Assembly: GCA_031772115.1 (NCBI GenBank)
Contig: JAPDPK010000002.1
Span: forward strand, 13,734,501-13,798,500
Source: Heritiera littoralis
Lineage: Eukaryota > Streptophyta > Magnoliopsida > Malvales > Malvaceae
Length of the DNA: 64,000 nucleotides
Direction of reading: 5' to 3'
The position numbers and the translations under genes were made by a program. The notes under the pieces were generated by a model. That model was not told where the DNA came from, did not search any database, and saw only the letters and a list, made by a program, of their open reading frames with translations. Within the stretch, counting starts at the first letter, position 1, and each line of letters begins with the position of its first letter. Shown piece by piece: positions 1 through 11,214 of the stretch.

Positions 1-10
1 CAATTTATAG

Positions 11-151
11 TTTCTATATACTGTTATGTACCAGAAGTTGACACTTCATTAATAGGCCCTTATATGCAAATATCAATAATTTTTTTTAATTTGCTCATAA
101 AGACCTATTGATGAGATGTCAACTTCTGATGTATTGATAGTGTATAGAAAT
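11..151. repeat. imperfect inverted repeat, left edge
   Basis: Arm 11-57 is complementary to arm 105-151, with mismatches, around an AT-rich loop of about 48 bases. The right arm is also the start of the tandem unit that follows, so this is probably a MITE remnant or foldback. No target-site duplication could be fixed because the left end touches the window edge. Confidence 0.55.
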
Positions 152-635
152 TATACACTGTCAATACATCATATACAAACTCTTTTATTATATAACTTTT
201 CCACTTGAATCCTTTAAAGTTAATTTCCACTTATTTTTACCTTTCATTTTGGTCAATCTATCTATAATTCTTAGTTCTGCCACTACTTTTTTGCTTCACC
301 AACACAATAATTTTAAATATCGCTTTCAAGTACACGCACGAACACTCCATGTAGTAAAGAACCTAATTTTGTATGAGGTGTCAACCTCTGATGTATTGAT
401 AGTGTATAAAAATTATACATTATCAATGTATCATATACAAACTCTTTTATTATATAACTTTTTCACTTGAATCCTTTAAAGTTAATTTCCACTTATTTTT
501 ACCTTTCATTTTGGTCAATCTATCTATAATTCTTAGTTCTGCAGCTACTTTTTTGCTTTACCAACACAATAATTTTAAGTATCGCTTTCAAGTACACGCA
601 CGAACACTCCATTTAGTAAAGAACCTAACTTTGTA
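113..635. repeat. tandem duplication, two 262-bp units
   Basis: Two non-coding units, about 113-373 and 375-635, line up with a constant offset of 262 bases and only a few substitutions. Each carries the stretch that reads GTATTGATAGTGTATA and ends near AGAACCTAA. The 73-codon frame across the second unit is a by-product of the repeat. Confidence 0.85.
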
Positions 636-1061
636 ATTACAATTTTGGAAAAAAAATTACATAGACGTAAAAATGTATATAATATAATACATACATATCA
701 TTGATTTCTTTATATATTAGCTATTTAGCTTTTTTAATTTAATAAAAATATTCAATTGTTTTAAAACATTATCATAAAATTATGAATTATGTTATATAAT
801 ATATATATATATATATGTATATTAAGTGTATGTAACATTATCCTAAACAATTTCTTTCTCCGCGGACTCATTCTTTCTTTTTTTGATTTTTTTTGACCAG
901 CTGAAGCTGATTGAAATATTTCTTTAAAGGCAGTCATGGACCCCACCAAAATTCGAGTCTTACCAGTCATCACCCACATTACTCGGAATATTTCTCTGCT
1001 CTCCGTCTCCCTTGTAGCCGGCTTTGCTGACTTTTCTTCTCCGATTCTGACTTTTTGAGCC
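636..1061. other. upstream region of the peroxidase
   Basis: No gene is visible. The stretch is AT-rich with a short TA run near 800-816, and becomes more mixed in composition from about 850 towards the TATA box. It is probably promoter DNA of the downstream peroxidase. Confidence 0.5.
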
Positions 1062-1067
1062 TATAAA
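1062..1067 (+). promoter_or_regulatory. TATA box of peroxidase gene
   Basis: TATAAA lies 127 bases before the peroxidase ATG. Transcription would be expected to start near 1090-1100, giving a 5' leader of about 100 bases. Confidence 0.6.
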
Positions 1068-1193
1068 TTGCATCAAACTAGAGCTAGCCAAACCAAGTAA
1101 AACCATCATCACCAACATCTTTTTTTTTGCTTAGCATAGAATATCGCATTACAATCCTCTTTTCTTCGTATAAGTAATTGTTTCTTCACAAAA

Positions 1194-2407
1194 ATGGCGG
1201 GTGGTGGTTGTTTTAAGCAGACATTTGCTATAGTATGTCTTCTGGTTGTCATGGCAACTACATTGGCACAAGGCCAAGGCACCCGTGTTGGCTTCTATTC
1301 ACGTACATGCCCCAGTGCTGAATCCATTGTTAGGTCAACAGTTCAATCCCATTTCAAGTCTAATTCTGCAATTGCCCCTGGCTTGCTGAGGATGCACTTC
1401 CACGACTGCTTCGTCCATGGCTGCGATGCCTCTATCCTCATTGACGGCCCAAACACTGAGAAAACTGCCGGTCCAAATCGTTTGATAAGAGGCTACGATG
1501 TAATTGATGATGCCAAGACACAACTCGAAGCAGCATGCCCTGGTGTTGTCTCGTGTGCTGATATTCTTGCCCTTGCTGCCCGTGACTCTGTGGTTCTGGT
1601 AATTATTAGTTTATTACTTTACTACCACCACTTTAAGCATTTTAACCTATGTTTTTGTATTTGTATCAATATCAATATCATACGTACTAAGCTTTACGCA
1701 AATATATTATGCAGACAGGTGCACGAAGCTGGCAGGTGCCTACTGGACGCAGAGATGGGAGGGTTTCATTGGCATCGGATACCTCTAATTTGCCTGGTTT
1801 CAGAGAGTCCATTGATTCACAGAAGCAAAAGTTTGCTGCTTTTGGTCTCAACACTCAGGACCTTGTTGTCCTTGTTGGTAAGCAGTTAGTTTATATTTGA
1901 GCTAGCCTATTCTTAAATTCAATATCAAAACCAGTTCACTAAGTTGTCTAAATCTGAATTCTGAAATACTAACATTCACCTTATAAAACAGGAGGACACA
2001 CCATAGGGACTTCAGCTTGCCAGTTCTTCAGGTACAGGCTATACAACTTCACCGCCAATGGTCCTGACCCGACAATAGACTCAACATTTGTCTCTCAACT
2101 GCAATCACTCTGTCCGGAAAACGGCGACGGCAGCAGGCGCGTCGATCTTGACACTGGCAGCGGCAACAGATTCGATGCATCATTCTTCACGAACCTGAGA
2201 AATGGGCGTGGGATACTAGAGTCTGATCAGAAGTTGTGGACAGATGCTACAACAAGACCCATCGTCCAACAATTCTTGGGTGTGAGAGGGTTGCGAGCAC
2301 TGAACTTTAATGTGGAATTCGGAAGGTCGATGGTGAAGATGAGTAACATCGGAGTGAAGACAGGAAGTGATGGCGAGATTCGCAGGATTTGTTCTGCAAT
2401 AAACTAA
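1194..2407 (+). CDS. class III secretory peroxidase, 3 exons, 327 aa
   Basis: Haem peroxidase of the plant secretory (class III) family, which oxidises phenolics with H2O2 in the cell wall or vacuole. Exons: 1194-1598, 1715-1877 and 1992-2407, with GT-AG introns; joined they give 327 residues, the usual family length. Residues 1 to about 28 form a hydrophobic signal peptide. The distal motif RMHFHDCF holds catalytic R66 and H70, HGCDAS gives a calcium-site aspartate, SCADILALAARD follows, and GGHTIG at the exon 2/3 junction holds the proximal haem ligand H192. Eight cysteines for the four conserved disulphides are present (C39, C72, C77, C115, C121, C199 and two later). The ATG is the first one after the TATA box and directly precedes the signal peptide. 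No disruption is seen, so the gene looks functional. The family is large, so the specific paralogue and substrate cannot be assigned. Confidence 0.95.
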
Positions 2408-2435
2408 TAATAATACTATAATAGACGTTATGTTA

Positions 2436-2441
2436 AATAAA
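2436..2441 (+). terminator. possible poly(A) signal of peroxidase
   Basis: AATAAA lies 29 bases after the stop codon. A second AATAA-type run follows near 2493. Either could direct 3' end formation. Confidence 0.4.
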
Positions 2442-3347
2442 ACATGGATGTAAATTTGTAACTATCTCTTTGTCAGTTAGCGTAAGCTTATGAATAATAA
2501 AAAATGCTTGCTGACAGAGAGGCATTGATGCAGACAGCCTAAGTTTGACCGTCTGTTTAATTTGTACTCTATTTGAACATAATATTTTTTAGTAACTTAT
2601 ATGACTTTTGAGGTCACTTTATCCTTCTTATCCTTTGGTGATGGTTTGAAGAAGTCGCTTTCTAAGCCATATGTGCATTTGTCGTTGATTAATACCTTTA
2701 CAAATTTGAAATTTGCGATCATGTCACTACAAAAAAATGAACTTTCAGCGACGGAATTAGCGACGGAAAATTCCGTCGCTGATAGTTAAATTCCGTCGCT
2801 GATGGTCTTCAGCGACGGATTACCTACGGATTACCGACGGAAATTTTTCTGTTGGAAAAATCGATGTCGCTGATGCTCACTCCGTCGCTAAAACTTCATT
2901 TCCGTCGGTAATTCCGTCGCTAATTAGCGACGGAATTTTTTTACATCAGCGACGGATTTTATGTCATTAGTGACGGAAAATTCCGTCGCTAAAAACATAA
3001 TTTCGTTTTTTAATTTACATGAAAATCCGTCGCTAAAAGGCATCAGCGACGGAAATTTCCGTCGCTGATAGTTTTATTATTATTTTATTTTATAAAAAAA
3101 TCCGTCGCTAAAAGGCATCAGTGACGGAATTTCCGTCGCTAATTCCGTCGCTGATAGTTTGTTATTTTTGTTAATTCAATAAATATTCTGTCACTAAAGA
3201 GCATCAGTGACGGAAATTCCGTCGCTAATGTTATGAATTCCGTCGCTAATTTGATGAATTTTTTCACTTATTTAACAGATTTTGTTGCTAATTTCTATGA
3301 ATTTTGTAAAAAAAAATGTTCTAAAATTAATTATTTATAGTTATATT

Positions 3348-3356
<9 letters not shown>

Positions 3357-3386
<30 letters not shown>
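3357..3386. repeat. (GA)n microsatellite inside the CACTA element
   Basis: An uninterrupted GA dinucleotide run of about 15 units in the spacer between the two subterminal motif blocks. Confidence 0.9.
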
Positions 3387-3389
<3 letters not shown>

Positions 3390-4540
3390 AGAGAAACATT
3401 TAAAATAAACCTAATATTTATACTTAAATCCATAAACATTATCTTAAAATAAATTAACTAAAAAAAACAAAAATACATTATCTTCAACATCAGTATCACC
3501 ACTACCACTAGCACCTCATCGTATCATCAGCATCATCTGTAAATAAAAAAAAAAAAACAAAAATATAAGTATTAAAGTTTATCATATAAAAAAATTAACA
3601 ACATAAATATAAAAGAAAAATATAGTAAATTTACAAAAAAAAAAGGAAAAAAGTAAAAGGAAAGAGGGATAAAGAAGAAAAACAAAGAAAAAAACGAGAA
3701 GATGAACAAAAAACAAGATAGAGAGGAGTGAAGAGGAGAGAAAACAGAGAATATGAGAATATATAGAGTCTTTGGCGCGCATATAGAGGAATTACCGACG
3801 GAATTACCGACGGATTAGCGACGGAAATTCCGTCGCTAATGCTATGTCAAAATATTTCCCGCTGAAGCTTAGGCGGGAAAAATTCAAAAACAATTTTTTA
3901 TTTTTTTCGAATTTAAGGCATCAGCGACGGATTTTTTCCGTAGCTAATTCCGTCGCTGTTGCTTTTTGGCGACGGAATTAGCGACGGAAAAAATCCGTCG
4001 CTGATGCTTAATGAAAGAAATTTATTTATTTATTTTTTTTTGATTTAAGGCATCAGCGACGGAATTTTTCCGTCGCTAATTCCGTCGCTAATGCCATTTA
4101 GCGACGGAATTAGCGACGGAAAAAATCCGTCGCTAATTTCTTCATATATTTTTCACGGTGTAAGTGGAAAAATATGAGGAGAAATTAGCGACGGAATTTT
4201 TCCGTCGCTAATTCCGTCGCTAAAGGGAATTAGAGACGGAATTAATTTCTCTTCATATTTTTCCACTTACACCGTGAAAAATATATGAAGAAATTAGCGA
4301 CGGAATTTTTCCGTTGCTAATTCCGTCGCTAATGCCCTTTAGCGACGGAATTAGCGACGGAAAAATTCCGTCGCTAATTTCTTCATATTGTATGAGGAAA
4401 TGTAAGGAACTTAGCGACGGAATTTTTCCGTCGCTAATTCCGTCGCTAAAGGGAATTAGCGACGGAATTAGTGACGGAAAAATTCCGTCGCTAATTTCTC
4501 TTCATATTTTTCCACTTACACCGTGAAAAATATATGAAGA

Positions 4541-5370
4541 AATTAGCGACGGAATTTTTCCGTCGCTAATTCCGTAGCTAAAGCCCATTAGCTACGGAAT
4601 TAGCGACGGAAAAATTCCGTCGCTAAATTCCCATTAATTTTTCCACCGAAAAAACATGGGTGAACTTAGCGACGGAATTTTTCCGTCGCTAATTCCGTAG
4701 CTAATGGGCTTTAGCTACGGAATTAGCGACGGAAAAATTCCGTCGCTAAGTTCCCACATGATTTTCGGTGGAAAAATTAATGGGAATTTAGCGACGGAAT
4801 TTTTCCGTCGCTAATTCCGTAGCTAAAGCCCATTAGCTACGGAATTAGCGACGGAAAAATTCCGTCGCTAAGTTCACCCATGTTTTTTCGGTAGAAAAAT
4901 TAATGGGAATTTAGCGACGGAATTTTTCCGTCGCTAATTCCGTAGCTAATGGGCTTTAGCTACGGAATTAGCGACGGAAAAATTCCGTCGCTAAATTCCC
5001 ACATGATTCTTCGGTTTGAAATGTTCATGGAACTTAGCGACGGAATTTTTCCGTCGCTAATTCCGTAGCTAATGGGATTTAGCTACGGAATTAGCGACGG
5101 AAAAATTCCGTCGCTAAGTTCACCCATGTTTTTTCGGTGGAAAAATTAATGGGAATTTAGCGACGGAATTTTTCCGTCGCTAATTCCGTAGCTAATGGGC
5201 TTTAGCTACGGAATTAGCGACGGAAAAATTCCGTCGCTAAATTCCCACATGATTTTCGGTGGAAAAATTAATGGGAACTTAGCGACGGAATTTTTCCGTC
5301 GCTAATTCCGTAGCTAAAGCCCATTAGCTACGGAATTAGCGACGGAAAAATTCCGTCGCTAAATTCCACC
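4541..5370. repeat. array of ~85-bp palindromes, period ~123 bp
   Basis: Seven palindromes built from GCGACGGAA, TTCCGTCGC and the variant TTCCGTAGC are centred near 4585, 4707, 4830, 4951, 5075, 5198 and 5322, a spacing of 122-124 bases. The spacers of about 35 bases occur in two forms that are reverse complements of each other (one holds CCACCGAAAA, the other TTTTCGGTGG). Less regular palindromes of the same motifs extend to about 3790 on the left. Open frames here only translate the repeat. Confidence 0.9.
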
Positions 5371-5810
5371 TATGTTTTGGGTTTAGCGACGGATAATTCC
5401 GTCGCTAATTCCGTCGCTAATAATTTGGCGCAATTAAACAGTATATCTCGCCATAATTAGCGACAGAATTAGCGACGGAAAACATTCCGTCGCTAATTAC
5501 CGACGAATTTCTGTCGCTAATCCGTCGCTAATTCCGTCGCTAAATTCATTATAAATTCCGTCGCTAATCCGTCGCTAATACTAATTATCAGCGACGGAAA
5601 AATTCCGTCGCTAAATTTCCGTCGCTGAAAATCATTTTTCTTGTAGTGTGTGTAGCTTCTTCTGATCATAAAAAAAAATTTTCTGTTGATGCATCTTTTG
5701 CGTACTGTTATCATGTGATACCGGCTTTGAAACAAAATTCAATCCCAAAGAATGTTACAAGCCTAAGAATTTGGGTTAGTAAAAACTTGAGTGGTGGACA
5801 GCATTTAGAA

Positions 5811-5839
5811 TTATAGTTATCAATATCGTACAATACATT

Positions 5840-5888
<49 letters not shown>

Positions 5889-6454
5889 CGATACGAATCT
5901 ATATGCTATATCGTTTTTATTAAGAATCAAAAGCGAATTGTACGATACACGATACGTATCGTATGACACTCGATACTCTCGAGACGCTATGATACAGTTT
6001 ATTTCATCTAATTCAAGTCTAATTAAGTCTTTTTCTTATAAAATTACTAACAGCCCAATTTTATTTTATTTTATTTGGATTCAAATGAAAAAAAATATTG
6101 AGATCTTACGAAAATAATTGCTCAATTGAATTTTTTCAAATTTATAAAAATATATAGATAAATTAAAATTTTTAATAAAAATATGAATTTTACCTCCAAA
6201 AAATTAAAAATTTTAATGAAAATAATAGTTTTGTCCCATTTAAATTTATTAAAAATTAAAATATAAGTATATAAACTTTTTTGAGTAACTTATCAACTTA
6301 TTTTAATATTTTATTATTGTATAAAAAACATGAAAGATTATATTAAAAAAATAACAGACCATTTATTTAAATAATTTTGCATTCATTGACATATATATTT
6401 TTTATTTGTTCTTGTATATTAGTACATATGAAAATTTGAAAATATCAAATACTC

Positions 6455-6496
<42 letters not shown>

Positions 6497-6600
6497 CATG
6501 TATATATTATTTGTAATTAAAATTTTTATCCATATCTTACGATACTTGAGTCTCAAAAATAAAATTTCGATATACAATACGTATCTCGATTTAATAACTA
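5811..6600. mobile_element. putative MULE-like non-autonomous element
   Basis: The left end reads TTATAGTTATCAATATCG and the complement of the right end reads TAGTTATTAAATCGAGA, an imperfect terminal inverted repeat. Flanks are CATTTAGAA (5802-5810) and CATTTGGAA (6601-6609), a 9-bp target duplication with one mismatch, as in Mutator-like elements. Inside are repeated GATACGTATCG-type motifs and a TA microsatellite. No coding capacity is seen. Confidence 0.55.
5842..5886. repeat. (TA)n microsatellite
   Basis: A TA dinucleotide run of about 22 units near the left end of the MULE-like element. Similar runs occur at about 6464-6494 and elsewhere. Confidence 0.9.
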
Positions 6601-6667
6601 CATTTGGAACCCATATATGTATGGACTTAGTCATGAGTAAAATAGCCCAGTGAAAGTAATAACTAGG

Positions 6668-6756
6668 TCTAGGTGGTTAGCAGCACAAGGACTCTTTGTA
6701 AGAGAGATTCTAGGTGGTTAGCGGCATAGGGACTCTTTGTAGGAGAGATTCTAGCA
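6668..6756. repeat. 41-bp tandem duplication
   Basis: Two copies of a unit starting TCTAGGTGGTTAGC are offset by 41 bases, the second with a few changes. The wording recalls a tRNA-derived A box, but no complete tRNA or SINE can be assembled. Confidence 0.6.
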
Positions 6757-7848
6757 CCACGGAAGATTATTGATTAGGGATCTAAATAAGTCCAACTATT
6801 AATAAGTTATTCGAGTTTGATTTGTTTATTTTTTAGTTGAACACAAAGTTAAGTTATTCGAACAACAAATCGAACAAATTCGAGTATCTTAATAACCAAA
6901 CTTGAGCAACTTGTAAATCTAATTGATCTTTTTTAATATTTGATTTGTAATTTATCATTATCTTCATAATATATGATTAAAAAATGATAAATCAAGTATA
7001 TTGAATCAAATTCGAACCTATTGACTTAAGTTCAAACAATTTAAATATTTTGTTAAGTTCAATTTGAACGTCAAATCTTAAATTTTTATATCAAACTGAA
7101 CTCAAGCTTCATATTAAATCAGCTTTAATTTCCATCAATTATACACCTATTACTTACTAAAATACTTGCTTGCTCAACGTTGAATGGACATTTCATCTCT
7201 TTCATACTGACATGATTGTCAAAGAGCGCCCTTGATCCAAACGCCAAGCGTATTCTAACTACATTTTGTCTTGCAAGTGCCACGCTGAAAGATTGTAATT
7301 TATGGGCAAAAAAATTCAACACAACATTAAAGGTGTGCTTGGTAAGATGGAAAAGTGGAAGGATGAAAAGGGGTGTGTGGAAAAGTGGAAACTATAAATT
7401 CAACACAACATTAAAAGCAAACTATATTTAAATTACAGGTGTGTACTTAAGTCTCTGAATGCTTACCTAAGTTTCATAGACCAATTATAGTCTCACTCTC
7501 ATAGTCTTTTATTTGAAAGTTAAGCCTTGACTCGAAAGTTTTCTATTATTCTATGCTAATGCTACCAATTGTTGCATGCATGGCATGTGTGGAGGCTACA
7601 TAAATCAGCAATGAGCTTCTCCCAAACTTGACTCATCAATGTTGACTCCACAATTTCGGAGGCCATTGACACTTCATTGGACCCAAGGCCCAAGCTATCC
7701 TTTTTTTTTTTACATTCAGTAATTTGTTTTGCTCTTGCAGTAATAGAGTTAATGTTTATAAGTTTTTCCTTGTGCTTTTAGCCTTGTTTATCTTAGATCA
7801 ATAATTTTTTTCTTTATCAACAACAAAGAGAATGTTACAGAATGGAGG
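6757..7848. other. intergenic, no gene recognised
   Basis: AT-rich sequence with an 18-base direct repeat (ATTCAACACAACATTAAA) at about 7314 and 7399 flanking 66 bases, which may mark an old small insertion. The last five bases, GGAGG (7844-7848), are the target duplication of the copia element that follows. Confidence 0.5.
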
Positions 7849-8022
7849 TGAAAGAATTGTAAAGAATATATTCATTGTACTCTTGTAAAGAAGACAAGAG
7901 GTAGCATATACAACTGTGATCAACTGTAACAAAAGCTAAACAAATATGTAGATGAGCAATAATTAAGCCTAAAGACTAGGGAAATTAAATCTAATTAAAT
8001 CTACATTGATTGACTCTTATTA
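7849..8022 (-). repeat. 3' LTR of the copia element
   Basis: 174 bases, similar to 17832-18016. On the minus strand the LTR starts TAATAA rather than TG and ends TTTCA. The boundary is set by the polypurine tract on one side and the target duplication GGAGG on the other. The LTRs differ by many substitutions and small indels, so the insertion is old. Confidence 0.85.
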
Positions 8023-8039
8023 CTCCCCCTGAAGCTAGA

Positions 8040-9304
8040 GCATGGAGATTACGAATGTCCAGCTTATCAAGAAGATTGGTGAAATGGGGTTGACTTAAGC
8101 TTTTTGTCAAAATGTCAGCAACTTGTGATGAAGATTAAATATGCAGTGCTTGAAGTAGACTGGCTTGATACCTTTCACGAACAACATGGAAGTCAATTTC
8201 AAGGTGTTTTGTACGCTCATGAAACACATGATTAGCGGCAATGTGACATGCAGCCTGATTATCATAATAAAGTAGAGTAGGCTAAGATTGAGAAATGCCA
8301 AAATCATAGACCAAAGTACGCAGCGAAATAATCTCCCAAGTGGTAGTAACCATGGATTGATATTCACCTTTTGTAGAAGAATGAGAGACTGTAGCTTGTT
8401 TCTTACTCTTCCAAGATATAAGGCTATCACCAAGAAAGATGCAGTTACAGGTAGTGGAGCGACGAGTCATCGAACAACTTGCCCAATCAGAGTAACAATA
8501 AGCAGTGAGAGTAAGGGAGCTAGATGAAGGAAAAAAGATTCCTTGGCCAGGTGTTTTTTTTTTTCAAATAGCGAAGTAGGCGATGAGCTACCTCCAAATG
8601 AGTTTTTCTTGGCTATTGCATAAATTGACACAAAATATTAACTGAAAAGGTAATGTCTAGGTGAGTAATTGTAACGTAGATGAGCTTGCCTATTAAATGG
8701 CGATAGAGGGAAAGATCATCCAATAATGCTCCATCAGTGTTGTTAAGTTTAAGATTGTTTTTCATTGGAGTATTAGTTGTACGTGCTCCAGTGAGACCTG
8801 CATCAGAAAGTAAATCTGAAACATATTTTTGTTGACTCAAGTATATTCCTTAAGAAGAACGGGCTACTTCAATGCTAAGAAAATATTTTAGGAAACCTAG
8901 ATCTTTGATGCAAAATTGTGAGAAAAGAAACTGTTTTACCTCAGCTAGTAGTTGAGTGTTATTTCCAGTGAGCACGATGTCATCAACATATATTAAAATA
9001 AAGACTAAGATTGATTACGATGCAATATAAATAGAGAAGAATTGACATAAGATTGAGTAAATCCAAACTTTACCAAAGCATTAGAAAACTTTGTAAACCA
9101 ATTGCGTGAAGCTTGTTTCAAACCATATAATGATTTATGAAGTTTACATACAAAATTAAACTCCCCCTTCATGGATGACCTAAAGGCAAGGTCATATATA
9201 CCTCTTCGTTTCAAGTCACCATGGAGAAAAGCATTTTGCACATCTAATTGTTGTAAAGGCCATTGGTGTACTGTAGCAATTGCTAAGAGTACACGTACTG
9301 TCAC
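8040..9304 (-). pseudogene. copia reverse transcriptase and RNase H remnant
   Basis: On the minus strand, 9304-9005 encodes the front of a Ty1/copia reverse transcriptase, with LDVQNAFLHGDL (first catalytic aspartate block) and the family signature LYGLKQASRNW. The segment 8840-8613 matches the later part (YVSDLL...LIGKLIYVTITHLDI). RNase H follows at about 8470-8040, with FLGDSLISWKSKKQATVSHSS and, in another frame, a DILTKSL-like end. The fragments lie in different frames with stops between them, so no enzyme can be made. Confidence 0.9.
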
Positions 9305-9712
9305 TAATTTTGTAACTGCAGCAAAAGTGTGTATAATCTACTCCTTTAATTCGTGTAAAACCTTTTGCCAGAAGTTGCACTTTGTAACAATCAATGCTAC
9401 CATCAGAGTGGTGTTTAATATTATATACCCATTTACACCCAATGGGTTTCTTACCATGTGGGAAAGATATTATGGACCAAGTGTTTGTCTCCCCTAAAGC
9501 ATTAAGCTTAGTTTGCGTGGCATTTTTCCACCGAGAACACTTGACAGCTTGTGTAAAGGAAGTGGGCTCAATTTCAGATGATAACGTAGAAAGAAATGCA
9601 CAATGAGAAGAAGAAAATTTACTATAAGAAAGATAATTTTTAAGAGGAAAAGTTGTACGTTGAATTGAGATGATGATGGATATTTAGCATTTAAGCAAAT
9701 ATAATCTTTACT

Positions 9713-10823
9713 CTATGAAGGAGGTCGGGTTGGATGGTGAGAACGCCTAAGCATAGGTTCTGATGAGGAAGATTGATGGTTGATAGTTGGCATCGTGTTG
9801 CTTAGTGGAGGTTTACATATAGGAGAACTCAAAACAAGCGAATCATTTTCATTTTGATCTTGTACATGAATAGGTAGAATGGGATGATTATTAGAAGATG
9901 GTTTAAGTCCACATGGAAAAATGGTTTCTTGAAAGGTTATATTCCTACTAACATAAATTTTTTGAGATTCAAGATCAAAGTTTTTATAACTCTTTTGTCC
10001 AAAAGGATATCCAATAAATATCCCTGGATATGCATAATGATCAAATTTATTTTTTATATGTATATTACGTCCAAAACATAAACATCCAAAAACATGTAAA
10101 TGTTGATAAGTAGGTGATTTTTTTTTAAATAACAATTCAAAAGGAGTTTTTCCATTATGTATTTTGGATGGTGTTCGATTGATAAGGTATGCAGCTGTAA
10201 GAATACATTCACTCCAAAATCTAATAGAATGTTTACCTTGAAAACAAAGTGCTCTTGCAATAGTTAGTAAGTGTCTATGTTTGTGTTCAACAACCCCATT
10301 TTGTTGACCAATCAACACAATTACGCTCATAAAGAACACCAAGTGAATTAAAAAAAATTATATTTTCATGATTAAAAAATTCAGTACCATTATCACTTCG
10401 AATTTTATGAATTTTGTCTTTAAATTGAGTATTTACCATAGCAAAAAAATTTTAATGTGTGTTTGCACTTGAGATTTATGTTGCATTAAGAAAATCTAAG
10501 TACTTCGTGAAAAGTCATCCACAATAGTCAAAAAATAATGTGCTCCACTAAGGCTAGGTGTAGAATATGGTCCTCATAGATCAATGTGACTTAATTCAAA
10601 GCAAGAAGTGATAGATATGCAACTATGAGGAAATGGAAGTCTAAATTGTTTTGCCAAAGGACAAACAATACAAAAACATTTATGTAAAAATGAAATATTA
10701 TTATTTAAAGATGAGAATTTAGGTGCAATACTCTGACTAGGATGACCATATCGCCAATGCCAAAGGTTGAATCGTAAATTTATATCATGAGAAATTGTTG
10801 CAAATGAAGTTAAAGTAATATCA
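9713..10823 (-). pseudogene. copia integrase remnant (zinc-binding to C-terminal part)
   Basis: On the minus strand, 10823-10574 encodes the HHCC zinc-binding region (HWRYGH...CIVC). The segment 10342-9713 encodes the later integrase core and C-terminal part, including QNGVVEHKHRHLL, a run ending AAYLINRTPS, and VFGCLCF. Stops and frameshifts separate them. The upstream part of the same reading frame lies beyond the nested insertion, at 15704 and above, and the two halves are in phase once the insertion and one target copy are discounted. Confidence 0.9.
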
Positions 10824-11195
10824 TGTGATGCCTCGGGCTGCACCTGCAGGTCACTGACCCAGGCCACCGCCCTGAGCTAGTCACTCATCCGTATTGTCTG
10901 CTTTGGGGTGCACCTACAGGCCATCGGCCTTCACGGCTTTCTCGAAGTGTGCCCTTAGGCCACAACTCCAATTGTCTCAATGGTACCAGGTGTGTAAGAA
11001 CTAGGTACCTAAAGGTCCTAAGTTTGAACCCCTGGGGACACGAATTAGAGTTGTGGCCTAAGGGCACACTTTGAGAAAGTCGTGAGGAGCGGTGGCCTGC
11101 GGGTGCACCCCAAAGCGAACAATACGGATGAGTGACCAGCTCGGGGCGGTGGCCTGGGTCAGTGACCTACAGGTGCACCCCAAGACGTCACTATA
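10824..11195. repeat. GC-rich inverted repeat with SINE-like centre
   Basis: Arms of about 145 bases (10827-10971 and 11046-11195) are near-complementary. The left arm holds GCACCTGCAGGTCACTGACC and the right arm its complement near 11155-11175. The 75-base centre contains TCTCAATGGTACCAGG and AAGTTTGAACCCC, which resemble tRNA A and B boxes. This may be two SINE tails meeting head to head. Confidence 0.65.
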
Positions 11196-11214
11196 AAACG
11201 CGTGTTTTATTGTA

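Larger units (their letters stand above)
2725..5648. mobile_element. non-autonomous CACTA (En/Spm) DNA transposon
   Basis: The element begins CACTACAAAAAAA and ends TTTTCTTGTAGTG, the inverted CACTA terminus. It is flanked on both sides by the 3-bp target duplication TGT (2722-2724 and 5649-5651), the length expected for CACTA elements. Subterminal regions carry many copies of GCGACGGAA / TTCCGTCGC in both orientations, the kind of motif to which CACTA transposases bind. No transposase reading frame is present, so movement would need a source in trans. The middle (about 3300-3780) is a low-complexity AT-rich spacer. Clean ends and target duplication suggest a fairly recent insertion. Confidence 0.92.

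Noticed and set aside
4314..4526. 70-codon plus-strand frame of SDGI / IPSL repeats
   Set aside because: It is a direct translation of the CACTA subterminal motif.
2730..5640. Regularly spaced short repeats resembling a CRISPR array
   Set aside because: The units are palindromic, the spacers are reverse complements of each other rather than unique, and the block lies within CACTA ends and a target duplication in a plant genome.
10970..11045. A genuine tRNA gene
   Set aside because: A- and B-box-like words are present but no cloverleaf with a complete acceptor stem and anticodon arm could be folded; SINE-like is the better reading.
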